NCBI GenBank assembly: GCA_964530005.1
Contig: CAZGZD010000007.1
Span: 1 to 35,966, forward strand
Length of the DNA: 35,966 nt
Reading direction: 5' to 3'
Origin: CAZGZD01 sp964530005
GTDB taxonomy: Bacteria; Patescibacteriota; Microgenomatia; UBA1406; GWC2-37-13
Part shown: positions 20,887 through 29,523 of the stretch, piece after piece
Numbering within the stretch: the first letter of the stretch is position 1
Layout: every line of letters begins with the position of its first letter
Notes under the pieces: model-generated
The model's input: the letters and a program-made list of their open reading frames with translations, nothing else
What the model was told of the DNA's origin: nothing
Databases searched by the model: none
Translations under genes and position numbers: made by a program

Positions 20887-23421
20887 ATGCACAAAGGACT
20901 TTCGTCACAACAGGTGTCAAGACTTCTTAAAGAATATGGAAAAAATGAACTATTGGAGCAGACCAAAAAGCCAATTTTCATAAGTTTTTTTGAGCAGCTC
21001 AACAACTTTCTTGTCTACTTACTTATTGTGGCAGTTGTCATATCTTTTTTAATCGGGGACCTTACCGATGGGATACTAATTCTTACAATCATTATTCTCA
21101 ACGCCTGTTTTGGACTTTATCAGGAGATAAAAGCAGAGGATTCGGTAGCTCTACTCAAAGATCTCTCAACTGCGGTCGTGAGAGTAGTTCGTAATGGGCA
21201 TAATACGGAGATCGACAGTCGAGAACTTGTGCCCGGGGATATTGTCTATGTTGAGGAGGGTACAAAAATACCGGCTGATGGACACATTATAGATTCCGCA
21301 TTCCTTGAGGTCAATGAATCAGTACTCACCGGTGAGTCACTTCAAGTTGAAAAAAAGATAGACGAGGCGGTATACATGGGAACTATTGTTGCACGCGGTC
21401 GTGGATATATACAGATTGATCATACAGGATCAAATACTGAATTCGGGGAGATAGCAAAGCGGATATCTATAATAGAAGATCTCAAAACTCCACTTCAGAC
21501 GAAGCTTGAGGTTGTGGGAGGTGTAATTGGGGCAATAGGTATTGTATCGGCGATTATCGTGTTTACTTTATCTACTTTATATGGTTCGACACTTACATCA
21601 TCTTTTCTGCTCGCTGTATCTTTGGCTGTTGCTGTAGTTCCTGAAGGTCTGCCGGCTGTGATGACAGCGACACTTGCAATAGGTGTTGGTCGAATGGCTC
21701 GGCGTGGCGCTATTATACGGCGCCTCACAAGTATTGAAGCATTGGGAAGTACCACGCTTATCGCAACAGATAAGACAGGCACCTTGACGACAAATAAAAT
21801 GAAGGTGAGCGAAGTATATATAGATGATTCAAAGTTAGAAGTAGACGCATTTGTTGAAAGAAGTCAAGAGTCTGCGCTTATACTAAGCAGTATTTTGTGT
21901 TCCACAGCTTCCCTCGTCCAAACACACAGTGGAGAGTCTGATGTGCTGGGAGATCCCACAGAAGGAGCTCTTTTGTTTATGGCCTCTGGTGCAGGGTATG
22001 ATATTGATAATATCCGGGGAGATTGGAAGCTTACAGAAGAAAAATTATTTGATACTGAGACAAAGAGGATGTCTGTCCTCACAAAGCACAAAGATAAGTC
22101 TTTTGCTTTTATAAAAGGTGCACCGGAGAGGATACTGGAGGTTGTGTCTCACATAGAACAAAAAGGCCATATTCGAGCTATTACGAAAAGAGATCGCGAT
22201 AAGATCACTTACGTCTTAGATAATTGGTCGTCAAAGGGGCTACGGGTGATTGGATTTGCCCATAAAAAAAATCCGAGGGAAAGTCTCGACACCCTTGAGG
22301 AAAAAGGCACATATGTATTTGCCGGTCTTGTAGCACTTTATGATCCCCCCAGACCAGAGGTCAAAGACTCAGTTCAGAGCGCGCACGCGGCCGGAATCTC
22401 AGTTGTTATGATAACAGGAGATAATCCAAAGACTGCCGAGGCGATAGCTACATCGGTAGGTATTATGAAGCCGGGGGATGAGATCATCACAGGCGCACAG
22501 CTTGAGGAATACTCAGACGCAGAGCTATTTAAAATTCTACCTAAAGTCCGCGTATTTGCACGCACTTCACCAACTGATAAGCACAGAATAGTAAACCTCT
22601 ATCAGCAGATGGGGGAGATCGTCACAGTCACGGGCGATGGAGTAAATGATGCGATAGCTCTTAAGGCAGCTGATATAGGAGTTGCGATGGGTAGGGTTGG
22701 TACAGATGTAGCGCGCGAGGTAGCAGATATGGTGATATCAGATGACAATTTCTCAACAATTGTTGCTGCAATTGAAGAAGGCCGTCAGATCGTGAGCAAC
22801 TTAAAAAATGCCCTAAAGTACTTGCTGACAGGTAATCTTACTGAAGCCGCGGTCATAATAGGTGGCTTTGCCCTTGGAGTGCCTCATATTCTGCTACCTA
22901 TTCAGGTGCTTTATATAAATCTTATATCTGACGGGTTTCCAGCTCTAGCCCTTGCATTTTCACCTCGGGACGGTGAATTGATGAATATTTCTCCTCAAAA
23001 GAAGCTTAATTTACTTGAAAGATTTGATTACGCATATATCTTCGGGGTTGGTGCCTTGACTTCAAGCTTTATCTTAGCGCTGTATTTTATCTTCGCAAGT
23101 CAGGCGGGGGCCACATTCGCAAAGACTGTAGCCTTCTCCACGCTTGCGATAATGCAGCCATTTATATTTGCTGATCTGTGGCTGTCTCACAGGTCACTTA
23201 TTCGAAACATTGGACTTATATTTTCGACAATCTTTATCGCGGCATACTTATTGCCATTTATACTGCAACTTGCAATTGTGAAAATCCATCCGTTGATACA
23301 GATTTTCCGTGTTGTAGCGCTGTCGTGGAACGACTATCTTTTGCTCATAATGCTATCATCGCTTATCTTGCCTGGAGTATGGTTTGTGAAGAAAGTGATA
23401 GGAGTGTTGGTATCGAGGTAA
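20887..23421 (+). CDS. P-type (IIA-like) cation ATPase, probably Ca2+-transporting
   Basis: This 844-residue protein has the full P-type ATPase plan. It opens with a cation-ATPase N-terminal segment (GLSSQQVSRLLKEYGKNEL). The actuator loop LTGESLQVEK lies near residue 148. The M4 motif VVPEGLPAVMTATLAIG is of the PEGL type found in Ca2+ and related IIA/IIB pumps. Asp295 in DKTGTLTTNKM is the phosphorylated residue. KGAPERILE belongs to the nucleotide-binding domain and TGDGVNDAIALKAADIGVAMG to the hinge. The C-terminal third has about six membrane helices. It would export Ca2+ (or another divalent cation) using ATP. The ion is not certain from motifs alone. Confidence 0.93.
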   Translation: MHKGLSSQQVSRLLKEYGKNELLEQTKKPIFISFFEQLNNFLVYLLIVAVVISFLIGDLTDGILILTIIILNACFGLYQEIKAEDSVALLKDLSTAVVRVVRNGHNTEIDSRELVPGDIVYVEEGTKIPADGHIIDSAFLEVNESVLTGESLQVEKKIDEAVYMGTIVARGRGYIQIDHTGSNTEFGEIAKRISIIEDLKTPLQTKLEVVGGVIGAIGIVSAIIVFTLSTLYGSTLTSSFLLAVSLAVAVVPEGLPAVMTATLAIGVGRMARRGAIIRRLTSIEALGSTTLIATDKTGTLTTNKMKVSEVYIDDSKLEVDAFVERSQESALILSSILCSTASLVQTHSGESDVLGDPTEGALLFMASGAGYDIDNIRGDWKLTEEKLFDTETKRMSVLTKHKDKSFAFIKGAPERILEVVSHIEQKGHIRAITKRDRDKITYVLDNWSSKGLRVIGFAHKKNPRESLDTLEEKGTYVFAGLVALYDPPRPEVKDSVQSAHAAGISVVMITGDNPKTAEAIATSVGIMKPGDEIITGAQLEEYSDAELFKILPKVRVFARTSPTDKHRIVNLYQQMGEIVTVTGDGVNDAIALKAADIGVAMGRVGTDVAREVADMVISDDNFSTIVAAIEEGRQIVSNLKNALKYLLTGNLTEAAVIIGGFALGVPHILLPIQVLYINLISDGFPALALAFSPRDGELMNISPQKKLNLLERFDYAYIFGVGALTSSFILALYFIFASQAGATFAKTVAFSTLAIMQPFIFADLWLSHRSLIRNIGLIFSTIFIAAYLLPFILQLAIVKIHPLIQIFRVVALSWNDYLLLIMLSSLILPGVWFVKKVIGVLVSR

Positions 23422-23446
23422 GATTAGTCCAGAAAGGCCTTTAAAA

Positions 23447-23971
23447 TTAGTCATTGCTAAATAGTGATACAAAGCGGCCTTCGGAGATTACTTTAGCCAC
23501 TTCTTCAGGGTCGAATATTCGACCATTCATTGATACCCAAATTCCTGGACCAAACTCTTGTATTTTTGCAATGGTAAAACCAAGATTAAAGGGAGCATCT
23601 GATGGTATAAATCCGGTAAGTGGAATCATAGATCCGGTAAATATGATAGATTGATCTTTTCTTTTTAAATTAGCTTTTAAATAGCGAGCAGTATCCGTCA
23701 TGGTATAGGTACCATGGGTAATAATAATATTTTTGCATGAACTTTTTTCTATAGCTTTTAGAATTTTATTTAACTCATTTGTCGTAAGCTCGCGGCTATC
23801 TTTCATGCAAACTTCTGTATATTTGACTTTAGTATAAAGATTAAGGTGCTTTATGTAATAAGGGATGCATGAGGACGGAAGAACCTTGATGCTGTCATTA
23901 ACAGCATTATAATAACTATCTATAGTTCCTCCTGTCAGGATAAAATGAATTATTTCTTCTGAGTGTGCCAT
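23447..23971 (-). CDS. asparaginase-like N-terminal-domain protein with altered active site
   Basis: This 174-residue protein corresponds to only the N-terminal domain of type I/II L-asparaginases, which are about 330 residues. It has ILTGGTID (Thr16 as candidate nucleophile), CMKDSRELT, ITHGTYTMTDTARYL, FTGSMIPLTG and SDAPFNLGFTIA, and ends after GRIFDP. In normal enzymes the second motif is HGTDTM. Here Tyr89 replaces the Asp that is one of the catalytic residues. Full activity as an asparaginase is therefore doubtful. The stop is not a frameshift artefact that I can repair: no C-terminal domain is seen downstream. It has its own perfect extended -10 promoter and converges with the P-ATPase. 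Confidence 0.8.
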   Translation of the reverse strand: MAHSEEIIHFILTGGTIDSYYNAVNDSIKVLPSSCIPYYIKHLNLYTKVKYTEVCMKDSRELTTNELNKILKAIEKSSCKNIIITHGTYTMTDTARYLKANLKRKDQSIIFTGSMIPLTGFIPSDAPFNLGFTIAKIQEFGPGIWVSMNGRIFDPEEVAKVISEGRFVSLFSND

Positions 23972-23977
23972 AAGGTG

Positions 23978-23986
23978 ATTATATCA
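23978..23986 (-). promoter_or_regulatory. extended -10 (TGA-TATAAT) of the asparaginase-like gene
   Basis: A perfect TATAAT with TGA directly before it ends exactly 6 nt upstream of the ATG at 23971. It is the clearest example in the window of a promoter built for leaderless transcription. Confidence 0.7.
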
Positions 23987-24018
23987 CGACCTTTCCAATT
24001 TTAAATTAAAAATTTCAT

Positions 24019-24864
24019 TTAGAATATAACAGTTTTATTACCAGCAATGAAGATGCGATCTTCAAGTGCAAGCTGCAGTGCATTAGCAAGTACAGATTTT
24101 TCTATATTCTGTCCCGCCCGCTTCATGTCCGAAGACGTGTAGTCGTGGGTCACGTGGACTACATCCTGATATATGATCGGTCCCTCATCCAGACTCTCAG
24201 TGACAAAGTGAGCCGTAGCACCAATGATCTTCACACCGCGCTCAAATGCCTGTTTATATGGACTTGCGCCAACAAATGCAGGGAGAAATGAATGATGAAT
24301 ATTGATGATCTTGTTTTTATATTGACGGACAAAATTTTGTGTAAGTATTCGCATATATTTAGTTAGCACAATAAGATCAATAGGCGACTTATCATCTATT
24401 TTGCTAAGAGTCTTGAGTATTAGCTCTTCATGCTTTTTGCGATCTATTCCCGTGTCTGAGGCATAATGATAGGGAATATTAAATTTGGCAACAAGCGACC
24501 CAAGCGAGGTGTGATTTGAGATTACGCCGACAATCTCGGCAGAAAGATCATCACTATCGTGCCGGATAAGCAGATCTCCTATGCAGTGAGATTCAGTCGT
24601 GGCAAATAGCACGATATTTTTCGTGCGGCGGGGAGTAAGTTGAATCTGTGTATTTTGGGGAAGGGTATTTGTAAGGCGCGAAATTAAGTCATTGATCTCG
24701 ACTTTGCCTGCAATCTCGGTGCGCATGTAGAATCGATTATGCGCGTGATCTACGAACTCGTTGTTTTTTTCAATATTTAGGCCAGCTTCAAAGAGAATTT
24801 TGGTGATCTTGCATACGAGACCTTTTTGATCATCTGTCTCAACGAGTAGGATGTGTTGGTTCAT
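24019..24864 (-). CDS. purU: formyltetrahydrofolate deformylase
   Basis: This 281-residue protein is the usual PurU length. An N-terminal ACT domain (HILLVETDDQKGLVCKITKIL) is followed by a formyl-transferase fold. The catalytic region is IINIHHSFLPAFVGASPYKQA with the Asn/His pair, and ATAHFVTESLDEGPII supplies the Asp. PurU hydrolyses 10-formyl-tetrahydrofolate to formate and tetrahydrofolate. It starts 16 bases after transketolase on the same strand and is probably its operon partner. Confidence 0.95.
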   Translation of the reverse strand: MNQHILLVETDDQKGLVCKITKILFEAGLNIEKNNEFVDHAHNRFYMRTEIAGKVEINDLISRLTNTLPQNTQIQLTPRRTKNIVLFATTESHCIGDLLIRHDSDDLSAEIVGVISNHTSLGSLVAKFNIPYHYASDTGIDRKKHEELILKTLSKIDDKSPIDLIVLTKYMRILTQNFVRQYKNKIINIHHSFLPAFVGASPYKQAFERGVKIIGATAHFVTESLDEGPIIYQDVVHVTHDYTSSDMKRAGQNIEKSVLANALQLALEDRIFIAGNKTVIF

Positions 24865-24880
24865 AAGAAAGGCTTAATTA

Positions 24881-26743
24881 TTAGGATTTTACCGCTTTGA
24901 TTATTGCCCCAGCATCTATTTCGGCAAATTCCATGAGCTCCTCAGGCGTGCCGGAGCGGGGTGTGACGCGAACTGCAAGGTGATCAAAGCGAATATTCCC
25001 TTCATTTTTCAGAACATCCATCACAGCCTCGCCAATTCCACCAGCTGGATAATGGTCTTCAACTACGATCACATGCTCGGTTTTCTTGGCCAACTTTCTG
25101 ATTGTTGTCTCATCAAGGGGTTTGATGGAATATAGATCAACCACAGCAACCGAAATATCGCTTTTTTTAAGCGTGTCAGCAGCTTTGAGCGCTTCGTGGA
25201 GTGTGATACCAGCTGCGAAGATCACGGCTTTATCTTGGGGTGACTCTCGAAGCACCTTTGACCCACCAATCTTAAAGGTTTCCTTTACATCGTAGAGGAT
25301 TGGAGTAGCTGCGCGGGTGGTGCGCATGTAAAAAATACCCGAATTTTGCGCCATAAGATCGACAAGGCGCGCGGTAGATATTCCATCTGAGGGGTAGAGT
25401 ACGACTGAGGGGAACACTGATCGGGCCATCGCGATATCCTCAAGTGCCATCTGGCTTGATCCATCCTGTCCAATTGAGACTCCGGCGTGTGAGCCGACAA
25501 TCTTCACATTTCCATCAGAATACTGAAGCATGCGAATCTGGTCGAATGCACGGGTCAGAAAACAGGCGAAAGATGAGGTAAATGGTACAAACCCCCTCTT
25601 GTCAAAGCCGAGTGCGGCCGACACCATATTCTGCTCACAGATATACATCTCATAGAAGCGCTCTGGATACTTTTTCTGGAATTTGTTCGCATAGGTTGAG
25701 TTGGAGACTTCGGCATCAAGCACGACAATATCTTCGTATTCTCCACCAAGCACGGCAAGGGCGTCTCCATAGGCTTCGCGAGTGGCTACTTTTGCGTCTT
25801 TTTTGTATTCCGGAATCCGGGATTTTGCACTTAGCAAGTGGCGGGGAATATCTAGTTTTTCTGTAGATTTTGGCAAGCTACCCCTTATCTGGGTATCCAC
25901 ATCTCCGAGCTCATCAAGTGCGAGCTTAAGCTCATCTGGGCTAAGTGGCTTACCATGCCAATTATCTTTATCTTCAATAAACGAAATGCCATGACCTTTT
26001 TTGGTCTTGGCAATTATCATCGTGGGGCGAGCAGGAGGTGAGCTATTGATCTTGTCGAATGCCTTTGCAATCTCGCCAATATTGTGTCCATCTTTGAGGA
26101 CTATTGTGTCCCACCCAAAAGACTCAATTCGTCTCTTATAACTTTCAAGATCCCATTCAAGCATGGTTGCACCTCGCTGGCCAAGTCGATTGACATCCAG
26201 GATTCCCACGAGATTGCCGACTTCGTAGTACGAAGCGGTCTCGATCGCTTCCCAGATCTGGCCTTCGGCAAACTCCGAGTCACCCATGAGTACATAGACT
26301 TTGGGTACTCTTTTGATCTTCGCACGTGACGTGTGAGCTTGATTATTGATGGCAAGTGCCATACCAAGGCCGATTGAGAGTCCTTGTCCCAAGGATCCTG
26401 TACCCACTTCTATATGTTCGAATCTAGGAGTTGGGTGTCCCTCAAGGCGAGAGGTAAACTGACGGAGAGTAAGAAGCTCATCAAATGAGATTGCACCTGC
26501 CGCGTGATACAATGAATAGAGAAGTGGCGAGGCATGGCCTTTGGAAAAGATCATGCGATCGTTTCCGGGATTTTTGGGATCTTTGAGATCATGATTAAAG
26601 TTCCCGCCAAACATAAGAGTCGTCATCAGCTCAGTCGCCGAGAGCGATGAGGTGGGATGGCCGGAGCCAGCAGCCGTGGTGGAGGTCAAAATCCCATACT
26701 GCACAAGCTTGACTAATTTTTTCAGATCAGATAGATTACTCAT
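24881..26743 (-). CDS. tkt: transketolase
   Basis: This 620-residue single-chain transketolase is close to normal length (about 620-660). The N-terminal thiamine-diphosphate part contains AAGSGHPTSSLSATELM, MIFSKGHASPLLYSLYHAAG and GDSEFAEGQIWEAIETA. The central pyrimidine-binding domain has YICEQNMVSAALGFDKRGF and GSHAGVSIGQDGSSQMALED. The C-terminal transketolase domain has AVVDLYSIKPLDE. It swaps two-carbon units between sugar phosphates in the pentose phosphate route. It is followed by purU. A TATAAT box lies 12 nt upstream of the ATG. Confidence 0.97.
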   Translation of the reverse strand: MSNLSDLKKLVKLVQYGILTSTTAAGSGHPTSSLSATELMTTLMFGGNFNHDLKDPKNPGNDRMIFSKGHASPLLYSLYHAAGAISFDELLTLRQFTSRLEGHPTPRFEHIEVGTGSLGQGLSIGLGMALAINNQAHTSRAKIKRVPKVYVLMGDSEFAEGQIWEAIETASYYEVGNLVGILDVNRLGQRGATMLEWDLESYKRRIESFGWDTIVLKDGHNIGEIAKAFDKINSSPPARPTMIIAKTKKGHGISFIEDKDNWHGKPLSPDELKLALDELGDVDTQIRGSLPKSTEKLDIPRHLLSAKSRIPEYKKDAKVATREAYGDALAVLGGEYEDIVVLDAEVSNSTYANKFQKKYPERFYEMYICEQNMVSAALGFDKRGFVPFTSSFACFLTRAFDQIRMLQYSDGNVKIVGSHAGVSIGQDGSSQMALEDIAMARSVFPSVVLYPSDGISTARLVDLMAQNSGIFYMRTTRAATPILYDVKETFKIGGSKVLRESPQDKAVIFAAGITLHEALKAADTLKKSDISVAVVDLYSIKPLDETTIRKLAKKTEHVIVVEDHYPAGGIGEAVMDVLKNEGNIRFDHLAVRVTPRSGTPEELMEFAEIDAGAIIKAVKS

Positions 26744-26755
26744 AGAGATAGGCCA

Positions 26756-26761
26756 ATTATA
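26756..26761 (-). promoter_or_regulatory. -10 box TATAAT of the tkt-purU operon
   Basis: A perfect TATAAT ends 12 nt before the tkt ATG, giving a predicted leader of about 6 nt. A TATAAA on the plus strand at 26774-26779 may serve the divergent GGDEF gene. Confidence 0.5.
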
Positions 26762-26792
26762 TAAGATAAGTCGTATAAATTAAATCTAAGAT

Positions 26793-27608
26793 ATGCCAGA
26801 AGGTGGAGGGGAAAATTTACCAAGAGTAATAAGTAGGATTAACGATCCTATTAAAAAACAAGAACTTCAACAGAGAACTGCTGCTTTGATTGGAAAACCT
26901 ACTTCAGTTTCAAATGAACCATTTCCAAAAAAAGATGGAACTCTTACTACAAGAGGAGTGGCTGAGACTTTTGCCTTAAGAGATATGGGTAAAATAGCTC
27001 ATGCTCGTAGGCAAAGATTAAAAAGAAAAGAAGCAGAAAAAAAATCACTTCATGATTCATTAACGAATTTAAGAAATAGAAGATGGTTGCTTGGTGGAGA
27101 AAATGGAGATGGAGAGGCAGTAGGGCAAGGAGAACTCGAAGGAATTCTAGATAGAGCTAAAAGAGACGGTAAGCAGGTGAGCGTGCTATTTGTAGATGTT
27201 GATGATTTTAAACCACATAATAATACGACGAAAGGTGATGCTGGAGGAGATCAAGATTTAATAGCAGTCGCAAGAATACTAACAAATTCTACTCGATCAA
27301 GTGACGTTGCGGTACGACTAGGTGGTGATGAATTTGTAGTCGTTTGTGAAGGAGCGGCCGGCGAGGACGCTACTGGTATTGCTGAGTTAATCGTTGAGAA
27401 TGTTGAAGAAGAATCCACAAAACCAACGGGATCAGAGTTTAATATGCCAACAACAGTAAGCATAGGTTATGTTACTTATCCAAATCGTGAAGGATTAAGT
27501 AGCCCCAAGGAATTGGTTGGTGCAGCTAATGCCGCTCAAAAACTGGCAAAAGAGAGGGGTAAATCTAGAGTAGCTCCATGGTTTAGAGGCATTAATTCTC
27601 CAAAGTAG
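26793..27608 (+). CDS. GGDEF-domain protein (putative diguanylate cyclase)
   Basis: This 271-residue protein has a charged N-terminal region (about 1-85) with no membrane helix and no known sensor domain. A GGDEF domain follows, with HDSLTNLRNRRWLL, VLFVDVDDFKPHNN, then GDAGGDQDLIAVA and RLGGDEFVVV (Gly177-Phe181). All signature residues for making c-di-GMP from GTP are intact. No obvious inhibitory RxxD site occurs just before the GGDEF motif. It stands alone between divergent tkt and convergent acs, overlapping the end of acs by 17 bases. No EAL or PilZ protein is in the window. The codon choice is visibly more A-rich in its first third than in its neighbours, which could mean a different history. 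Confidence 0.85.
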   Translation: MPEGGGENLPRVISRINDPIKKQELQQRTAALIGKPTSVSNEPFPKKDGTLTTRGVAETFALRDMGKIAHARRQRLKRKEAEKKSLHDSLTNLRNRRWLLGGENGDGEAVGQGELEGILDRAKRDGKQVSVLFVDVDDFKPHNNTTKGDAGGDQDLIAVARILTNSTRSSDVAVRLGGDEFVVVCEGAAGEDATGIAELIVENVEEESTKPTGSEFNMPTTVSIGYVTYPNREGLSSPKELVGAANAAQKLAKERGKSRVAPWFRGINSPK

Positions 27609-29451
27609 AAGTATCCCCGACATCCTCGCCGAGCGCTTGAGCGCGGAGTACCCGGCGCATTATCTTTCCAGACCTGGTCTTGGGCAGAGAATCAACAAAA
27701 TTAATACTGGCTGGTGTAGCTATTGGGCCGACCGATGCGCGTACTTGCTTTTTAAGCTCATCTTTGAGCTCGTCTGATGGCTTTTGGTCGGCCTTGAGGA
27801 TTATATAGGCGTGGATTGCTTCACCTTTGACCTCGTCGGGAAGTCCGATCACGGCAGCCTCAGCTACAGCATGGTGCTCGACAAACGCACTCTCAAGTTC
27901 GGCCGAGCCGAATCTGTATCCAGATGATTTGATTACATCATCATTGCGGCCTAGGATCCAATAATAGCCGTCTGTATCTTTTTTGGCTGTGTCTCCTGTG
28001 AAAAAAAGTCCGGGGAATTTGTCCCAGTAGGTTTCTTTGTACCTCTCTGGATTTTTGTACAAGCCCTTGAGCATTGCTGGCCACTGATTCTTGATAACAA
28101 GATATCCTTGTTTATCTGTTGGCAAGCTTTTTCCATTCTCATCTACGATATCAACATCCACTCCGATAAATGGCTTGAAGCAGGATCCCGGTTTAAGCGT
28201 GCTTGACGGGAGAGGGGAGAGCATATGCATGCCGGTCTCAGTCTGCCACCAGGTATCCATGATCGGGCACTGCGAGCTACCGATCACCTTGTAATACCAC
28301 TCCCAAGCTTCTGGATTAATAGGCTCGCCAACTGATCCCAATATTTTGAGCGACGAAAGATCGTATTTTTTGGGAAGCTCGTCGCCGAAGCGCATAAGTG
28401 CGCGAACAGCGGTAGGTGTGGTATAGAATTTGGTGATTTTATATTTTTCAATCAGCTTCCACCAGATCTCATTGTCGGGGAAGTTGGGCGGACCTTCGTA
28501 GATGAAGCTCGTGACTCCGCTTATGAGCGGTGCGTATACGATATAGCTGTGCCCAGTGATCCAGCCAGGATCAGCTGTACACCAGTAAATATCCTCCTCC
28601 TCAGTATTAAAGATATATTTAAAAGTAGTAGCTGTCCCGACCATATAGCCGCCATGTGCGTGTTCGACTCCTTTGGGTGTGCCTGTCGTGCCTGATGTAT
28701 ACAGTATAAAAAGTGTGTCGTGAGAATCCATCGGCTCGGTTGGGCAAAGAGTATCCTGCTTGGCTACCAATTCGTGATACCAGATATCTTTATCATTCCA
28801 TGCTATTTCGGATCCTGATCTTTTCACGACCACCACATTTTTGATATGATCTACTCCATCGACCGCCTGATCTACTATTTTTTTCGTCTCGAGGAATTTG
28901 CTGTGATACGCATATCCATCAAGTGTGACTACTACTTTAGCTTCTGAGTCCTCGATTCTTTTCTTGAGAGCCTCAGCCGAAAATCCAGAGTACACTACAG
29001 AATGAATGGCGCCGATCTTAGCAACAGCAAGCATGACTATGAACTGTTCGGGCACACGGGGGAGATACGTTGATACACGGTCGCCTTTTTTTACCCCCAA
29101 GCTTTTTAAGCCATTGGCAAACTTACCCACTTCATCGGCAAGAGCCGCGAACGTGTATGTTACCTCTTTTCCATCTTGTCCAAGCCAGATAAGTGCGATC
29201 TTATCTTTTTTCTCAGTCTTAAGATGTCGGTCAAGCGCGTTGGCTACAATATTGCACTTAGCACCCTCAAACCATTTGGCATATGGTGCTTTCCACTCAA
29301 GTACTTTATCCCAATGTTTGTACCAGCTAAAATTTTGAGCTTCGTGTTCCCAGAATCCCTCAGGATGAACGCTAGCTGTGGCATAGAGGTCTTCATAATT
29401 TTTGACAATTGCTGATTCAAGTGTTTCCTCCGAGGGTTTGAATAGATCCAT
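27592..29451 (-). CDS. acs: acetyl-CoA synthetase (AMP-forming)
   Basis: This 619-residue protein is slightly shorter than E. coli Acs (652). It has the acetyl-CoA synthetase N-terminal region (ASVHPEGFWEHEAQNFSWYKHW), the ATP-binding loop ILYTSGTTGTPKGVEHAHGGY, WCTADPGWITGHSYIVYAPL, TWWQTETGMHM, and the C-terminal SLPKTRSGKIMRRVLRA with the conserved lysine that is acetylated in family members. It activates acetate to acetyl-CoA with ATP. Its C-terminus overlaps the GGDEF gene in convergent orientation and its start is divergent from tyrS. A weak CAGAAT -10 lies 6 nt before the ATG. Confidence 0.96.
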   Translation of the reverse strand: MDLFKPSEETLESAIVKNYEDLYATASVHPEGFWEHEAQNFSWYKHWDKVLEWKAPYAKWFEGAKCNIVANALDRHLKTEKKDKIALIWLGQDGKEVTYTFAALADEVGKFANGLKSLGVKKGDRVSTYLPRVPEQFIVMLAVAKIGAIHSVVYSGFSAEALKKRIEDSEAKVVVTLDGYAYHSKFLETKKIVDQAVDGVDHIKNVVVVKRSGSEIAWNDKDIWYHELVAKQDTLCPTEPMDSHDTLFILYTSGTTGTPKGVEHAHGGYMVGTATTFKYIFNTEEEDIYWCTADPGWITGHSYIVYAPLISGVTSFIYEGPPNFPDNEIWWKLIEKYKITKFYTTPTAVRALMRFGDELPKKYDLSSLKILGSVGEPINPEAWEWYYKVIGSSQCPIMDTWWQTETGMHMLSPLPSSTLKPGSCFKPFIGVDVDIVDENGKSLPTDKQGYLVIKNQWPAMLKGLYKNPERYKETYWDKFPGLFFTGDTAKKDTDGYYWILGRNDDVIKSSGYRFGSAELESAFVEHHAVAEAAVIGLPDEVKGEAIHAYIILKADQKPSDELKDELKKQVRASVGPIATPASINFVDSLPKTRSGKIMRRVLRAQALGEDVGDTSTLEN

Positions 29452-29510
29452 ATTTCTATTCTGGCGGAAATTTCTTCAAACTGCAACCCCCATTCTACCC
29501 TCGTCTTTTG

Positions 29511-29516
29511 TATAAT
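29511..29516 (+). promoter_or_regulatory. -10 box TATAAT of tyrS
   Basis: A perfect TATAAT ends 7 nt before the ATG at 29524. No -35 is evident. Confidence 0.6.
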
Positions 29517-29523
29517 AAGCATC

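Noticed and set aside
20319..23421. HEPN gene and P-ATPase as a toxin-antitoxin or defence operon
   Set aside because: Each has its own -10 box placed 6 nt before its ATG, and the ATPase has all the motifs of an ordinary cation pump.
23433..23442. Perfect palindrome AAAGGCCTTT between convergent genes as a terminator
   Set aside because: It has no loop and no T-run; a 10-base palindrome of this kind is expected by chance.
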